From: Chryseobacterium paludis
Lineage (GTDB): Bacteria > Bacteroidota > Bacteroidia > Flavobacteriales > Weeksellaceae
DNA length: 64,000 bases
Assembly (NCBI RefSeq): GCF_025403485.1
Contig: NZ_CP099966.1
Span: 3,819,001 to 3,883,000 of the forward strand
Direction of reading: 5' to 3'
Numbering within the stretch: the stretch's first letter is position 1; each line of letters begins with the position of its first letter. Shown in pieces: positions 1 through 9,023 of this stretch. The position numbers and the translations under genes were made by a program. Under the pieces are notes generated by a model. That model saw nothing but the letters and a program-made list of their open reading frames with translations, ran no database searches and had not been told where the DNA came from.

Positions 1-116
1 ACAATTAATTGAATGTTCTCATAAGTTTGATTTTTTATGCTATCCAGGCATTCTTTAATATAACCGGAATGATTATATGAAACGATAATAACTGTTACTA
101 AAGGATTGTTCACCAT
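1..116 (-). CDS. Family 2 glycosyltransferase, N-terminal fragment (runs off window)
   Basis: Reading leftward from an ATG at 116-114, the frame stays open to the window edge and encodes about 38 residues beginning [20 protein letters not shown]. The TVIIVSYN strand followed by an ECLDSIKNQTY-type helix is the classic start of a GT-A fold family 2 glycosyltransferase (first beta strand and nucleotide-binding turn). Its ATG overlaps the TAA of the upstream aminotransferase by one base, so the two are translationally coupled. It would transfer one sugar onto the lipid-linked glycan made by this locus. The acceptor and donor cannot be told because the gene is cut at the window edge. Confidence 0.8.
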   Translation of the reverse strand, partial: MVNNPLVTVIIVSYNHSGYIKECLDSIKNQTYENIQLI

Positions 117-1216
117 TAATATTCATTTATAGCTTTAATAATGGTTTCAATTTCTTCCGTATCTAAAATAGATGAAATAGGTAAACTCAATACTTCCTCA
201 TGTATCTTTTCACTAATTGGAAAAGATAGCGTATTCATTTCTTTATAAGCTTCTTGCTTATGAGGTGGAATAGGGTAATGGATAATTGTGTGGATCCCCT
301 TTTCATTGAGGTAGCTTTGAAGATTGTCTCTATTTTCTGTTCTAATAACAAACACATGCCATACATGTTCCTTTTCATCTTCTGGATTTTCTGGAAGAAT
401 GATTTTTGGATTAGTTATTTCCTCAATGAATTTTTTCGCAATTAGTCTTCGCGCATCATTTTCTTCTTCAATATACTTTAATTTAATATCCAGTACTCCA
501 GCTTGTATTTCGTCCAATCTGGAATTAAGACCCTTGTATATGTTGACATATTTTTGATTAGAACCATAGTTTCCTAATGCACGGATGGTCTCAAATAAAT
601 CTTTATCATTTGTTGTTACTGCACCAGCATCACCCAGAGCACCTAAATTTTTACCGGGATAAAAGCTGAATCCAGCTGCATCACCCAGGTTTCCTGATTT
701 AATATTATTCCATTCTGCTCCGATAGCCTGTGCATTATCCTCTACAATTTTTAGTTTATGGTCCTGTGCTATTTTTCTTAATTCTTCAGAAAAAACAATT
801 CTACCCTGCAGATGAACGATTAGTATTGCTTTTGTTTTCGAAGTGAGTTTTTCTTCAATTTTTGAAATGTCAATATTGTATGTATTTATTTCCGGCTCTA
901 CAAAAACAGGGATTAATCCATTATCCGATAAAGCCAGAATAGAAGCGATGTAAGTGTTTGCAGGGACAATGACCTCATCTCCAGGTTTCATAATGCCCAG
1001 CTCTATGTAGGCGCGGAATATTAATCGTAAAGCATCCAGTCCGTTTGCTACTCCTAAAGCATATTTTGAACCAATATAATGAGCTAAATTGGTTTCGAAA
1101 TTCTTAAGCTCATCTCCCAATAAATACCATCCGCTCCTGAAAACTTCCAAAAGTTTGTTTTCAATTTCTTCTTGATATTTAAGGTTTATTTTTTTTAAAT
1201 TTAAAAAACTAATCAT
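116..1216 (-). CDS. DegT/DnrJ/EryC1/StrS-family sugar aminotransferase (FdtB/QdtB-like)
   Basis: A 366-residue PLP-dependent enzyme that aminates a dTDP-keto-sugar. The PLP lysine is K189 in the [11 protein letters not shown] motif and the cofactor-binding Asp is D160 in [21 protein letters not shown] at 83-92 is the usual substrate-loop motif. Length is normal for the family. The neighbouring gene 2164-3027 carries a 3,4-ketoisomerase domain, so the natural substrate is probably a dTDP-3-keto-6-deoxyhexose and the product a 3-amino-3,6-dideoxyhexose (Fuc3N or Qui3N). The choice of sugar depends on ketoisomerase stereochemistry and cannot be read here. It lies between the FemAB-like gene (6-base gap) and the glycosyltransferase (1-base overlap). 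Confidence 0.85.
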   Translation of the reverse strand: MISFLNLKKINLKYQEEIENKLLEVFRSGWYLLGDELKNFETNLAHYIGSKYALGVANGLDALRLIFRAYIELGIMKPGDEVIVPANTYIASILALSDNGLIPVFVEPEINTYNIDISKIEEKLTSKTKAILIVHLQGRIVFSEELRKIAQDHKLKIVEDNAQAIGAEWNNIKSGNLGDAAGFSFYPGKNLGALGDAGAVTTNDKDLFETIRALGNYGSNQKYVNIYKGLNSRLDEIQAGVLDIKLKYIEEENDARRLIAKKFIEEITNPKIILPENPEDEKEHVWHVFVIRTENRDNLQSYLNEKGIHTIIHYPIPPHKQEAYKEMNTLSFPISEKIHEEVLSLPISSILDTEEIETIIKAINEY

Positions 1217-1222
1217 TTGGTT

Positions 1223-2164
1223 TTAATTTAAAGTAATTTCATAAAAATCATTACAAATAGCCCTCCCACCATACATCTCTTTTTGGTTGATCAGACCTTC
1301 ATTTAAAAATCTTCCCTGATTTTCAGTAGAGATTCCGAAACTAAAATAGGGTCTGTCTTGAAATTGTTCTTCAAGCAGCTTGATAATAAGATAGTCCAAA
1401 GCACCAATTTCCCTGCCCTTCTCAGAATTCGCGAGGTATTGTGTATGAAGGACTTTACCAAAGTCGAAAATTAAGGTACCACTCAGTAGCTCTTCATTTT
1501 CTGTAACTTCGTATAGTTTGATATTATTTGGGAATTTTTCTGCTAACTGTTGAATTTCCTGTAGACTGTGTACAGGTTTAGCTCCATGGTTTGATGCAAG
1601 GACATTCGTTAGAAGTGTCCAGTAATTTTCAAAATTTTTATTCTCTTTAATCTCAAGATTTAACTTGGAACATTTTTTATATCTTCTTGCAGGTGAATTT
1701 GCTAAAGGTAACCTATTTTGGATAGGTAACACCGAAGAGATATCTCGTCTGATAAGTTGTGCATTATTTAAAAATAAAGCATACAGGTCTTCCTGCGAAG
1801 GTTGCTCAAAGAAGATAGACGGAATTGCTTTATAAAGTAATTTGCTAAAACCACTATTCTTGTAGTAGTTGATTAAAAGTGTAAATATTTCTAAGACCTC
1901 AACAGTTTTAGTTTTTTCACTGATAACCAAAGATCCATAAGTTAATCCGGCGTGAGAAAAAATTTCCTTATCTATTTCATTCGCTGGAAAAGCAGCAATG
2001 ATCTGATCTTTTTTAATGAAAATCAAAGAATGATCATTAAAGCGGTCAGCATGATAATCCATATAATCCCTTTCAAAAAAGAATAATCCATTTTTGCTTT
2101 CCCTTATGAAAGTATCCCAAATGACTTTCTGGGTAACATGATATCGTGTTAGTTCTATATCCAT
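1223..2164 (-). CDS. GNAT/FemAB-like acyltransferase of a polysaccharide locus
   Basis: A 313-residue soluble protein with no signal peptide. The C-terminal third (motifs LLSGTLIFDFGKVLHTQYLA and FSFGISTENQGRFLNEG) resembles FemAB/FemX-type double-GNAT proteins often found in Bacteroidota O-antigen clusters. An acyl or aminoacyl transfer to an amino sugar is plausible, but the substrate is unknown. Its ATG overlaps the stop of the ketoisomerase-GNAT gene by one base (TAATG), indicating coupled translation. Because the neighbour already carries a GNAT domain suited to N-acetylating the amino sugar, this protein may add a different acyl group; that is inference. Confidence 0.6.
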   Translation of the reverse strand: MDIELTRYHVTQKVIWDTFIRESKNGLFFFERDYMDYHADRFNDHSLIFIKKDQIIAAFPANEIDKEIFSHAGLTYGSLVISEKTKTVEVLEIFTLLINYYKNSGFSKLLYKAIPSIFFEQPSQEDLYALFLNNAQLIRRDISSVLPIQNRLPLANSPARRYKKCSKLNLEIKENKNFENYWTLLTNVLASNHGAKPVHSLQEIQQLAEKFPNNIKLYEVTENEELLSGTLIFDFGKVLHTQYLANSEKGREIGALDYLIIKLLEEQFQDRPYFSFGISTENQGRFLNEGLINQKEMYGGRAICNDFYEITLN

Positions 2165-3027
2165 TATAACTTTAAAGACATTTTTACGTTATCTTTTACG
2201 ATCAACTCTATTCTGAATCCAAAATTTTCATAAGCTTTGATAGCTCTAATATTATCAGGAATAACATTTAGATAGATGCTTTCTAACTTGTGCTCTTCCT
2301 TTGCACTGCGCAATATTTCAGATAATATTTGTTTGCTTAGACCTTTCCCCCAAAATTGCTTTTCTCCGATATAACCAAAATACTCAGCATCTTTGTTGTT
2401 GAGGTCAATTTTTTTTAGACCTGCAACGCCAATAATTTGCTCACCAAAAGCAATACCTTTAATATCATAGTTTTTCATATCCTCAAGTTTGCTAAACCAT
2501 ATTTTCTGATCTTCTCTTGTAAAATCAGGTGTATTGGTAAGCTTTTTAATTTCAGGATCATTAAGCCAATTCCACGATTTATCCAGAATTTCTTCAGTAT
2601 AATCTACCAGATGTAACACTTCAGATGGAGAAGGGTATGAGGTAAATTCTTCATAACTTCTAAAGTAGTCGTTTTCGTCGTAAAGTTCAGATGCTAAACA
2701 GAGTAATACCGCACTGTGTGAGAATTTAATATCCCGCCAGATTAATTTTGGGATATATATTCCTCTAGAAGGATTATCTAGTATAAAGGTTTCTTTATTA
2801 CCATTTTTATCTTCGATATTAAACTCTATTGTTCCTGATACAGCAAATATGATTTGCTTAAGATTTTTATGAGCATGACCTCCTCTCATCACATCTTGAG
2901 GAGTATAGTAAGTCCAATATACACGTTTGACATCAAAAGGCACGTTCTTTAAGCCCTCGGCTACTGTAATAAAGCCAAGAGAAGAATTACCAATTTTATC
3001 TAAATCAAAATATTGAACCTTGTCCAT
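2164..3027 (-). CDS. Bifunctional dTDP-4-keto-6-deoxyglucose 3,4-ketoisomerase / GNAT acetyltransferase fusion
   Basis: A 287-residue two-domain protein. Residues 1-132 form a WxcM/FdtA-type cupin: the catalytic histidines H51 and H53 lie in MRGGHAHK, and the domain closes with the family motif YDENDYFRSYEEF (116-128). Residues about 138-287 form a GNAT domain, with the acetyl-CoA loop FWGKGLSKQIL near 225-235 and NIRAIKAYENFGF at 259-271. The cupin half would convert dTDP-4-keto-6-deoxyglucose (RmlB product) to the 3-keto isomer, the adjacent aminotransferase would aminate it, and the GNAT half could acetylate the amine. Fused, it would cover the FdtA and FdtC steps. The first ATG after the wzt gene is used; the gap is 5 bases. 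Confidence 0.8.
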   Translation of the reverse strand: MDKVQYFDLDKIGNSSLGFITVAEGLKNVPFDVKRVYWTYYTPQDVMRGGHAHKNLKQIIFAVSGTIEFNIEDKNGNKETFILDNPSRGIYIPKLIWRDIKFSHSAVLLCLASELYDENDYFRSYEEFTSYPSPSEVLHLVDYTEEILDKSWNWLNDPEIKKLTNTPDFTREDQKIWFSKLEDMKNYDIKGIAFGEQIIGVAGLKKIDLNNKDAEYFGYIGEKQFWGKGLSKQILSEILRSAKEEHKLESIYLNVIPDNIRAIKAYENFGFRIELIVKDNVKMSLKL

Positions 3028-3032
3028 TACTG

Positions 3033-4286
3033 TTATTTTATATCATATTTAAAATCTGGTCTAATAATTCCCGGTAGAGAATTTATATTAGTACCACGTT
3101 TAACATTCTCAACTTCAAAACCTATAATTTCATTGGCTATATAAAGAGGGATTTTTTGATCTTCCCCGAAAATTAATTTGAAATAATAATTTCCTGCATT
3201 AAGAAGATTGGAAGGAATTTCAAATTCTACTATGTATTCTTTTTTTCGGGAACTGTTGTTTGTTGCTACGAAGGCTCCCGTATGAAAAACTACAGCTTCT
3301 TCATAGGTTCTCAATTCGAATGTAGTATCCAGATTGATATTCTCTTTGAAATTATAAAATCTCAATCTTATTTTAATCCCAGATTCAATATCTAGAAATG
3401 GTCCTTGTATTGGTTTCGTAGAGAATTCCAATATCCTGATATTTTCATTTCCTAAAGCTGTCTCCAGAGAACCCTCATGGATATAACTACTTTGTCTTTC
3501 TGCATTTTTTTGATACTCTGTAATAGTTTGTAGAATATTTCCAGAATAATCCAGATGCCCCTGATTTAATAAAAGTCCACTTTTACAAAGTTCTTTTATA
3601 GCGGTCATATTATGGCTTACAAAAAGAATAGTTCTTCCTTCTCCTTTCGTAACATCACCCATCTTTCCAAGGCATTTTTTTTGAAAATCGGCATCTCCAA
3701 CAGCTAGAACTTCATCTACGATAAGAATTTCTGATTCAAGATGGGCCGCAACGGCAAAGGCTAATCGCACATACATCCCCGAAGAATATCTTTTTACTGG
3801 GGTATCGATATATCTTTCAACACCAGAAAAATCTACTATTTCATCAAATTTGCGCTTGATTTCTTTACGCGTCATTCCTAAAATAGCACCATTTAGGAAA
3901 ACATTTTCCCGGCCCGTCATTTCAGGATGAAATCCAGTTCCTACTTCCAATAATGATGCAATTCTTCCTTGCGTGTATATTTTGCCTGTGGTAGGTTTAG
4001 TTACTTTACTTAAAAGTTTTAATAAAGTAGATTTACCAGCTCCATTTCTGCCAATGATTCCAACAGCATCTCCCTGTTCTACTTCAAAGTCGATATCACG
4101 AAGTGACCATACATATTCAGAATCGCCTTTTGTCGTTCTGTCATTGGTGTCTCCAATTTTTAAATAGGGATCTTCTTTGCCTCTTACTCTATACCAGAAT
4201 CTGTTTAGATCATGAGTAAGAGTTCCTGTACCCACTTGTCCTAAGCGGTACTGTTTTGATATATTTTCAGCTTTTAAAGCCAGCAT
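3033..4286 (-). CDS. wzt: Polysaccharide ABC exporter ATP-binding protein (Wzt-like)
   Basis: A 417-residue ATPase of the Wzt/TagH group. Walker A is GRNGAGKST at 79-87, the signature is YSSGMYVRLAFA near 166-177, and Walker B is ILIVDEVLAVGD near 188-199, the last being typical of polysaccharide exporters. Residues about 270-417 form an extra C-terminal beta-rich domain like the carbohydrate-recognition domain of Wzt O-antigen exporters that check a terminal modification. It works with the permease encoded 61 bases upstream (4348-5196). The extended C-terminus implies an ABC-dependent route in which the finished chain is recognised before export. Confidence 0.88.
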   Translation of the reverse strand: MLALKAENISKQYRLGQVGTGTLTHDLNRFWYRVRGKEDPYLKIGDTNDRTTKGDSEYVWSLRDIDFEVEQGDAVGIIGRNGAGKSTLLKLLSKVTKPTTGKIYTQGRIASLLEVGTGFHPEMTGRENVFLNGAILGMTRKEIKRKFDEIVDFSGVERYIDTPVKRYSSGMYVRLAFAVAAHLESEILIVDEVLAVGDADFQKKCLGKMGDVTKGEGRTILFVSHNMTAIKELCKSGLLLNQGHLDYSGNILQTITEYQKNAERQSSYIHEGSLETALGNENIRILEFSTKPIQGPFLDIESGIKIRLRFYNFKENINLDTTFELRTYEEAVVFHTGAFVATNNSSRKKEYIVEFEIPSNLLNAGNYYFKLIFGEDQKIPLYIANEIIGFEVENVKRGTNINSLPGIIRPDFKYDIK

Positions 4287-4347
4287 GTTTTTTAATTTAA
4301 AGAATTAGACTTCTACTATAAATTCTAACAGTTTTTTACTGTTTTAA

Positions 4348-5196
4348 TTATACAGTATCCATAAAAGTTTTTTCAACCCTGTTAAAAATAACAGTTCCTA
4401 TCGCTAGAAGTACCAGGATTATGCCCGTACTGATTCCTAGCATGAGTGGAGAAAAATTTCCAACACCCAGCCATGCATATTTAAAGCATTCGAAAATACC
4501 TGTCAAAGGATTATAATAAGCCAGGCTTTTGAAACCTGCAGGAAGTGAAGATGTCGGATATATAACTGGGGTAGCATACATATATAAACTTACACCAAAT
4601 CCAAGAAGCATATTCAAATCCTTATATTTTGTTGTGAGAGAAGAAAAAATCATTCCCACACCTAATGCAAAAAGCGCCATAAGAATAACCAGGAAGGGGG
4701 TAGCAAGTATCCAGATATTTGGATGTGCTTCTCCTTTTGCGAAATAATATCCCCATACCATTATAAATAGTATGAATTGTACACCAAACCTCATTAGGTT
4801 GGAAATTACAATTGATAAAGGAGTTACCAATCTTGGAAAATAAACTTTTCCAAAGATGCCAGCATTTCCGGCGAAGGTATAGGATGTACCCGTTAATGAA
4901 GTTGAAAAGTAGTTCCAAAGCGTAATTCCAGCCAGATAAAAAAGTAGAGGTGGAGCTCCGTCAGTTGGTAGTTTGGCTATTCTTCCAAAAACAATTAAAT
5001 AGGTAATTGTTGTAAAAATAGGATTGATAAAAAACCATATGGGTCCAAGCACGGTTTGTTTAAAGCTGGATACAAAGTCTCTCTTTACAAACATATAAAT
5101 AAGATCCTTATATCTCCATACCTCTTTGAATTTTAAATCAAAGAGAGAATGATTAGCTTCAATTGTTTCTGTCCACTTTTGTTGTGGTTCAATCAT
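4348..5196 (-). CDS. wzm: Polysaccharide ABC exporter permease (Wzm-like)
   Basis: A 282-residue ABC-2 family permease with about six hydrophobic spans. It has the typical N-terminal cytoplasmic stretch WRYKDLIYMFVKRDFVSSFKQTVLGPIWFF and the motif YKDLNMLLGFGVSLYMYATPVIYP near the fourth and fifth spans. It forms the inner-membrane channel that flips the glycan chain with the Wzt ATPase downstream. A promoter-like TAAATTTG (minus strand, 5220-5213) lies 16 bases upstream of the ATG, so wzm-wzt and the sugar genes below may be transcribed separately from rmlA-rmlB. Confidence 0.88.
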   Translation of the reverse strand: MIEPQQKWTETIEANHSLFDLKFKEVWRYKDLIYMFVKRDFVSSFKQTVLGPIWFFINPIFTTITYLIVFGRIAKLPTDGAPPLLFYLAGITLWNYFSTSLTGTSYTFAGNAGIFGKVYFPRLVTPLSIVISNLMRFGVQFILFIMVWGYYFAKGEAHPNIWILATPFLVILMALFALGVGMIFSSLTTKYKDLNMLLGFGVSLYMYATPVIYPTSSLPAGFKSLAYYNPLTGIFECFKYAWLGVGNFSPLMLGISTGIILVLLAIGTVIFNRVEKTFMDTV

Positions 5197-5212
5197 TTGT
5201 GTTAAGTTTATG

Positions 5213-5220
5213 CAAATTTA
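5213..5220 (-). promoter_or_regulatory. Putative -7 promoter element of the wzm transcript
   Basis: On the minus strand this reads TAAATTTG, an exact match to the Bacteroidota -7 consensus TAnnTTTG, 16 bases before the wzm ATG. A clear -33 TTTG was not found at 19-21 bases upstream, so the call rests on one element and on its position in the only sizeable gap (172 bases) of this part of the locus. Confidence 0.45.
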
Positions 5221-5368
5221 CAATAATTAATTTTCTCATAGTTCCAGATATTATGAATTGTTATTCATGTAAAAACCAAAAATAATAACTAATATATTGA
5301 TATTTATTATTATAAACAAAAGCTGTAACCAATGAAGACAACAGCTTTATAAATTTCTATGGTAAAAA

Positions 5369-6232
5369 TTATTTGTTTACAAGTTGAGTGAGATATTTTC
5401 CATACCCACTTTTCCCATATTTTAAAGCCGTGTTTAAAAGCTTCTCCTCGTCAATAAATTTATTTCTGAATGCAATTTCTTCAATACATCCAATTTTAAA
5501 GCCTTGTCTTTTTTCAATAACACTTACAAACTCTGAGGCATCATGAAGAGAGTCAAATGTTCCTGTGTCTAACCAGGCCGTTCCCCTGTCTAAAACACCA
5601 ACTTCAAGTTTTCCTTTTTTAAGATAGACATTGTTTACATCTGTGATTTCGAGCTCGCCACGAGCTGAGGGTTGTATGTTTTTAGCGATCTCTACAACTT
5701 CATTGTCATAAAAATATAAACCAGGAACTGCATAATTTGATTTTGGATGAACAGGCTTTTCTTCTATAGATACAGCCTTGAAATCCTGATCAAATTCGAC
5801 AACACCATATCTTTCGGGATCAGAAACATGGTAAGCAAAAACAACACCTCCATCAGGATTTGTTTTGTTTTTTAATAAAGTTCCCATTTCTGAGCCATAA
5901 AAAATGTTATCCCCAAGCACTAATGCTACAGGATCATTTCCAATAAAAGAATCTCCAAGGATAAATGCTTGTGCCAGACCATCGGGGCTTGGCTGGACCA
6001 TGTACTCTATATTGCAGCCTATCTGAGAGCCGTCTCCTAAAAGTTTAATAAAGCCTTCCTGATCATGAGGGGTAGTAATGATAAGTATGTCTTTAATTCC
6101 GGCTAATAATAATGTTGAGAGGGGGTAATAAATCATTGGTTTGTCATAAACCGGCATCAACTGCTTACTTACGGCAATTGTAAGGGGATAAAGTCTTGTT
6201 CCGGAGCCTCCGGCAAGGATAATACCTTTCAT
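5369..6232 (-). CDS. rmlA: Glucose-1-phosphate thymidylyltransferase
   Basis: A 287-residue nucleotidyltransferase making dTDP-glucose from dTTP and glucose-1-phosphate. The N-terminal motif [12 protein letters not shown] with the following [16 protein letters not shown] is the nucleotide-binding signature of RmlA, and VLGDNIFYG and EEKP follow at the expected places. Length is normal. It lies 17 bases downstream of rmlB and supplies its substrate. No RmlC or RmlD is present here, so the product probably feeds the 3-amino-sugar branch rather than rhamnose, at least within this window. Confidence 0.93.
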   Translation of the reverse strand: MKGIILAGGSGTRLYPLTIAVSKQLMPVYDKPMIYYPLSTLLLAGIKDILIITTPHDQEGFIKLLGDGSQIGCNIEYMVQPSPDGLAQAFILGDSFIGNDPVALVLGDNIFYGSEMGTLLKNKTNPDGGVVFAYHVSDPERYGVVEFDQDFKAVSIEEKPVHPKSNYAVPGLYFYDNEVVEIAKNIQPSARGELEITDVNNVYLKKGKLEVGVLDRGTAWLDTGTFDSLHDASEFVSVIEKRQGFKIGCIEEIAFRNKFIDEEKLLNTALKYGKSGYGKYLTQLVNK

Positions 6233-6249
6233 CTGTTTGTATTTATAAA

Positions 6250-7329
6250 TTAATTATATTGATTTTCGTAGTATTTCTGATAATCTCCAGAAGTTACATT
6301 CTCAAGCCATTCCTTGTTTTCAAGATACCAGTCAATAGTTTTTGATAATCCTTGTTCAAAAGTTACAGATGGTTCCCAGCCCAGATCCTTGTTCAGTTTT
6401 GTAGCATCAATAGCGTAACGTTTGTCATGTCCCGGTCTGTCTTTTACGAAAGTGATCAGCTTTTCGGAATAACCTTCTTGTTTTCCAAGTTTAGAATCCA
6501 TCTGACTGATCAGTTCTTTTACCAAATCAATATTTTGCCATTCATTAAAGCCTCCGATATTATAGGTTTCTCCCGTTTTAGCTTCATTGAAAATCTGATG
6601 AATAGCTCTTGCGTGATCAATTACAAATAACCAATCTCTTGTATATTTCCCATCTCCATAAATAGGCAATGGCTTTTCATTGATAATATTAAAAATACAA
6701 AGCGGAATTAACTTTTCTGGGAAATGATTTGGGCCATAATTATTTGAACAGTTAGAAACGATAAAAGGCATACCATAGGTATTTCCATATGCTCGTACTA
6801 AATGGTCAGACGCTGCTTTAGAAGCGGAATAAGGAGACTGCGGATCATAAGCTGTTGTCTCCAGAAAAAATCCTGTTTCGCCTAAACTTCCATATACTTC
6901 GTCAGTAGAAACATGATAGAATAAGTTTTGTCTGGGTTCGTTTGGAAATCTCCCATGAGTATGATCTGGATTTAAGGTCCAGAATTCTTTACATAGATTA
7001 AGAAGGTTGGCAGTACCATTAACGTTTGTATTGATAAATGCCATAGGGTCGGTAATACTTCTGTCTACATGGCTTTCAGCAGCTAAATGTATTACGGCAT
7101 CCGGATTATATTTTTCAAAAACCGTTCTTAGTTCCTCAGGTTTTGTTATGTCTGCTTTTTCGAAAATATAATTGGGTTCGTTTTCGATATCTTTTAAATT
7201 TTCCAGATTTCCTGCGTAGGTAAGAGCATCAAGATTAATGATTGTTGTATTGGGATTATTTTTTACAAATTCTCTTACAACATGAGAGCCGATAAAACCT
7301 GCTCCTCCTGTGATGATTATATTTTTCAT
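6250..7329 (-). CDS. rmlB: dTDP-glucose 4,6-dehydratase
   Basis: A 359-residue extended short-chain dehydrogenase. It has the NAD-binding motif GGAGFIGSH near residue 8, [10 protein letters not shown], and the catalytic [16 protein letters not shown] (YxxxK). It converts dTDP-glucose to dTDP-4-keto-6-deoxyglucose, the substrate of the ketoisomerase domain encoded at 2164-3027. It lies just upstream of rmlA on the minus strand. The 165-base gap to ugd contains no obvious terminator. Confidence 0.94.
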   Translation of the reverse strand: MKNIIITGGAGFIGSHVVREFVKNNPNTTIINLDALTYAGNLENLKDIENEPNYIFEKADITKPEELRTVFEKYNPDAVIHLAAESHVDRSITDPMAFINTNVNGTANLLNLCKEFWTLNPDHTHGRFPNEPRQNLFYHVSTDEVYGSLGETGFFLETTAYDPQSPYSASKAASDHLVRAYGNTYGMPFIVSNCSNNYGPNHFPEKLIPLCIFNIINEKPLPIYGDGKYTRDWLFVIDHARAIHQIFNEAKTGETYNIGGFNEWQNIDLVKELISQMDSKLGKQEGYSEKLITFVKDRPGHDKRYAIDATKLNKDLGWEPSVTFEQGLSKTIDWYLENKEWLENVTSGDYQKYYENQYN

Positions 7330-7494
7330 TTTAATATTTTGAAAAAAGTTAAAGGTTAAAGATAGTAAAAGTATTAAGATACATTTTACACCATCTATAA
7401 TATAATGTATAGACTTGTTCTTTTTCTTAAATGTTAATGTTATAGCAGTAGCCTATATACTGGTAAAGAATAGCGTGTGTTATTTTTGAATTCA

Positions 7495-8808
7495 TTAATT
7501 AAGTACCGTTTGTCTTCCTATACTTTTATAATAGAATCCATATTGCTTAGGGACTTCCAAGGGATACATATTTCTTCCATCGAAAATAACCTTGTTTTTC
7601 ATCTTCTCTGCCATAAGTTCAAAATTTGGATTTTTGAATTCCGGCCATTCTGTTGCAATAAATAATGCATCTGCTTCTTCTAAAGCTTCATACATTGTTT
7701 TTGCATATTGAATTTGATTCCCAATGATCTTTTGAACATTATTTTCTGCGACAAGATCATAGGCAACTATCTCGGCTCCCTTTTTCAATAAAAGATCTAT
7801 ATTATCTAAAGAAGATGCTTCGCGGATGTCATCTGTATTTGCCTTAAAGGCTAATCCCCATACTGCTATTTTTTTTCCTTTAAGGTTTCCGTCAAAGTAT
7901 TTTTCAATTTCCGAAACCAAAATTACTTTTTGAGCAATGTTTACATTTTCGGTTGCTTCTAAAATTTGAAAATTAAAATCTTCTTGCTTTCCGGATTTTA
8001 TTAAAGCCTTCACATCTTTAGGAAAACAACTTCCCCCATATCCGATTCCAGGAAATAAAAAGCGGTGTCCAATTCTATCATCACTTCCCATTCCCAGTCT
8101 CACTTTATCTACATCAGCACCCACTTTTTCACAGTAATTGGCGATCTCATTCATAAAAGTAATTTTTACCGCTAAGAAAGAATTTGAGGCATACTTGGTA
8201 AGTTCAGATGATTTTTCATCCATGAAAATAATTGGAATCCCAGTATTGGTAAATGGTTGGTAAATTTTAGACATGATATTCTTTGCTCTTTCAGAACTTG
8301 ATCCTACCACTACTCTCGCAGGATTCATTGAGTCTTCTACAGCAAAACCTTCTCTAAGAAATTCTGGATTAGAGACAACGTCAAAAGAAATGTCTGTTTT
8401 TGAAGAGATCACTTCTCTTACTTTATCTGCAGTTCCTACAGGAACCGTACTTTTATTAACGATGACTTTATATTCTGTCATCATTTCTCCAATGTCATTA
8501 GCCACACCAAGTACATAGGACAGATCCGCTGAACCATCTTCTCCCGGAGGGGTAGGGAGTGCGAGGTATACAACTTCACTTTTGTCTAACGCTTCCTTTA
8601 AATTGGTGGTGAAAAATAATCTTTGGGATTGAATGTTTCTGTGGAACATTTCTTCAAGGTTCGGCTCATAAATGGGAACAATGCCGTTTTTCATACCTTC
8701 TACTTTCTTTTCATCAATATCAACACAGTATACTGAATTGCCAAGTTCTGCAAGGGTAGTTCCTGTAACTAATCCTACATAACCCGTTCCTACAATTGTT
8801 ATATTCAA
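7495..8808 (-). CDS. ugd: UDP-glucose 6-dehydrogenase
   Basis: A 437-residue NAD-dependent dehydrogenase that oxidises UDP-glucose to UDP-glucuronate. The Rossmann motif VGTGYVGLVTG is at 6-16 and the catalytic cysteine is C261 in GYGGSCFPKDVKAL. NKSTVPVGT at 118-126 is also typical. Length is normal for the bacterial family. It is the first gene of the minus-strand polysaccharide locus. A TATTTTTG element at 8840-8833 (minus) lies 24 bases upstream of its ATG. Confidence 0.93.
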   Translation of the reverse strand: MNITIVGTGYVGLVTGTTLAELGNSVYCVDIDEKKVEGMKNGIVPIYEPNLEEMFHRNIQSQRLFFTTNLKEALDKSEVVYLALPTPPGEDGSADLSYVLGVANDIGEMMTEYKVIVNKSTVPVGTADKVREVISSKTDISFDVVSNPEFLREGFAVEDSMNPARVVVGSSSERAKNIMSKIYQPFTNTGIPIIFMDEKSSELTKYASNSFLAVKITFMNEIANYCEKVGADVDKVRLGMGSDDRIGHRFLFPGIGYGGSCFPKDVKALIKSGKQEDFNFQILEATENVNIAQKVILVSEIEKYFDGNLKGKKIAVWGLAFKANTDDIREASSLDNIDLLLKKGAEIVAYDLVAENNVQKIIGNQIQYAKTMYEALEEADALFIATEWPEFKNPNFELMAEKMKNKVIFDGRNMYPLEVPKQYGFYYKSIGRQTVLN

Positions 8809-8832
8809 AATGTATGTTTTTAAAATTCAGGA

Positions 8833-8840
8833 CAAAAATA
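8833..8840 (-). promoter_or_regulatory. Putative -7 promoter element of ugd
   Basis: The minus strand reads TATTTTTG, matching TAnnTTTG, 24 bases before the ugd start. No convincing -33 element is visible at the expected distance, so confidence is moderate. The region diverges from the rimP promoter about 75 bases to the right. Confidence 0.4.
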
Positions 8841-8915
8841 ATAAAAATACTTTCAACACCTCTTTAAATTTAATGTTAATAGATCCTATGGTTATTTATC
8901 TGATAATAAGATGAT

Positions 8916-8947
8916 TTTGCTTTTTTAGAAAAAAAATATTATATTTG
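8916..8947 (+). promoter_or_regulatory. Promoter of the rimP-nusA-infB operon
   Basis: A TTTG at 8916-8919 and TATATTTG at 8940-8947 are separated by 20 bases, matching both elements and the spacing of the Bacteroidota sigma-ABfr type promoter. The predicted start point leaves a leader of about 70 bases before the rimP ATG, enough to contain the hairpin at 8973-8997. Confidence 0.7.
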
Positions 8948-8972
8948 CAGAGGATTTACGGAAAAAAATGGG

Positions 8973-8997
8973 AAGGCTTCGGAAGAAAGCCTTTTTT
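8973..8997 (+). terminator. Terminator-like hairpin in the rimP leader (possible attenuator)
   Basis: AAGGCTT (8973-8979) pairs with AAGCCTT (8987-8993) around a 7-base loop and is followed at once by a T run (8992-8997). It lies between the promoter and rimP, so it can only act on this operon. It may partly terminate transcripts, as expected for an operon encoding the termination factor NusA. The stem is only 7 bp, so folding strength is modest. Confidence 0.5.
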
Positions 8998-9023
8998 CGT
9001 ACTGTAGATCAAGCATAAAATTT

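Noticed and set aside
254..557. Open frames on the plus strand opposite the aminotransferase gene
   Set aside because: They are antisense to a gene with complete family motifs and have no recognisable products.
4622..4918. Minus-strand 98-residue frame inside wzm
   Set aside because: It is an alternative frame of the same strand within a permease gene that shows complete family features.
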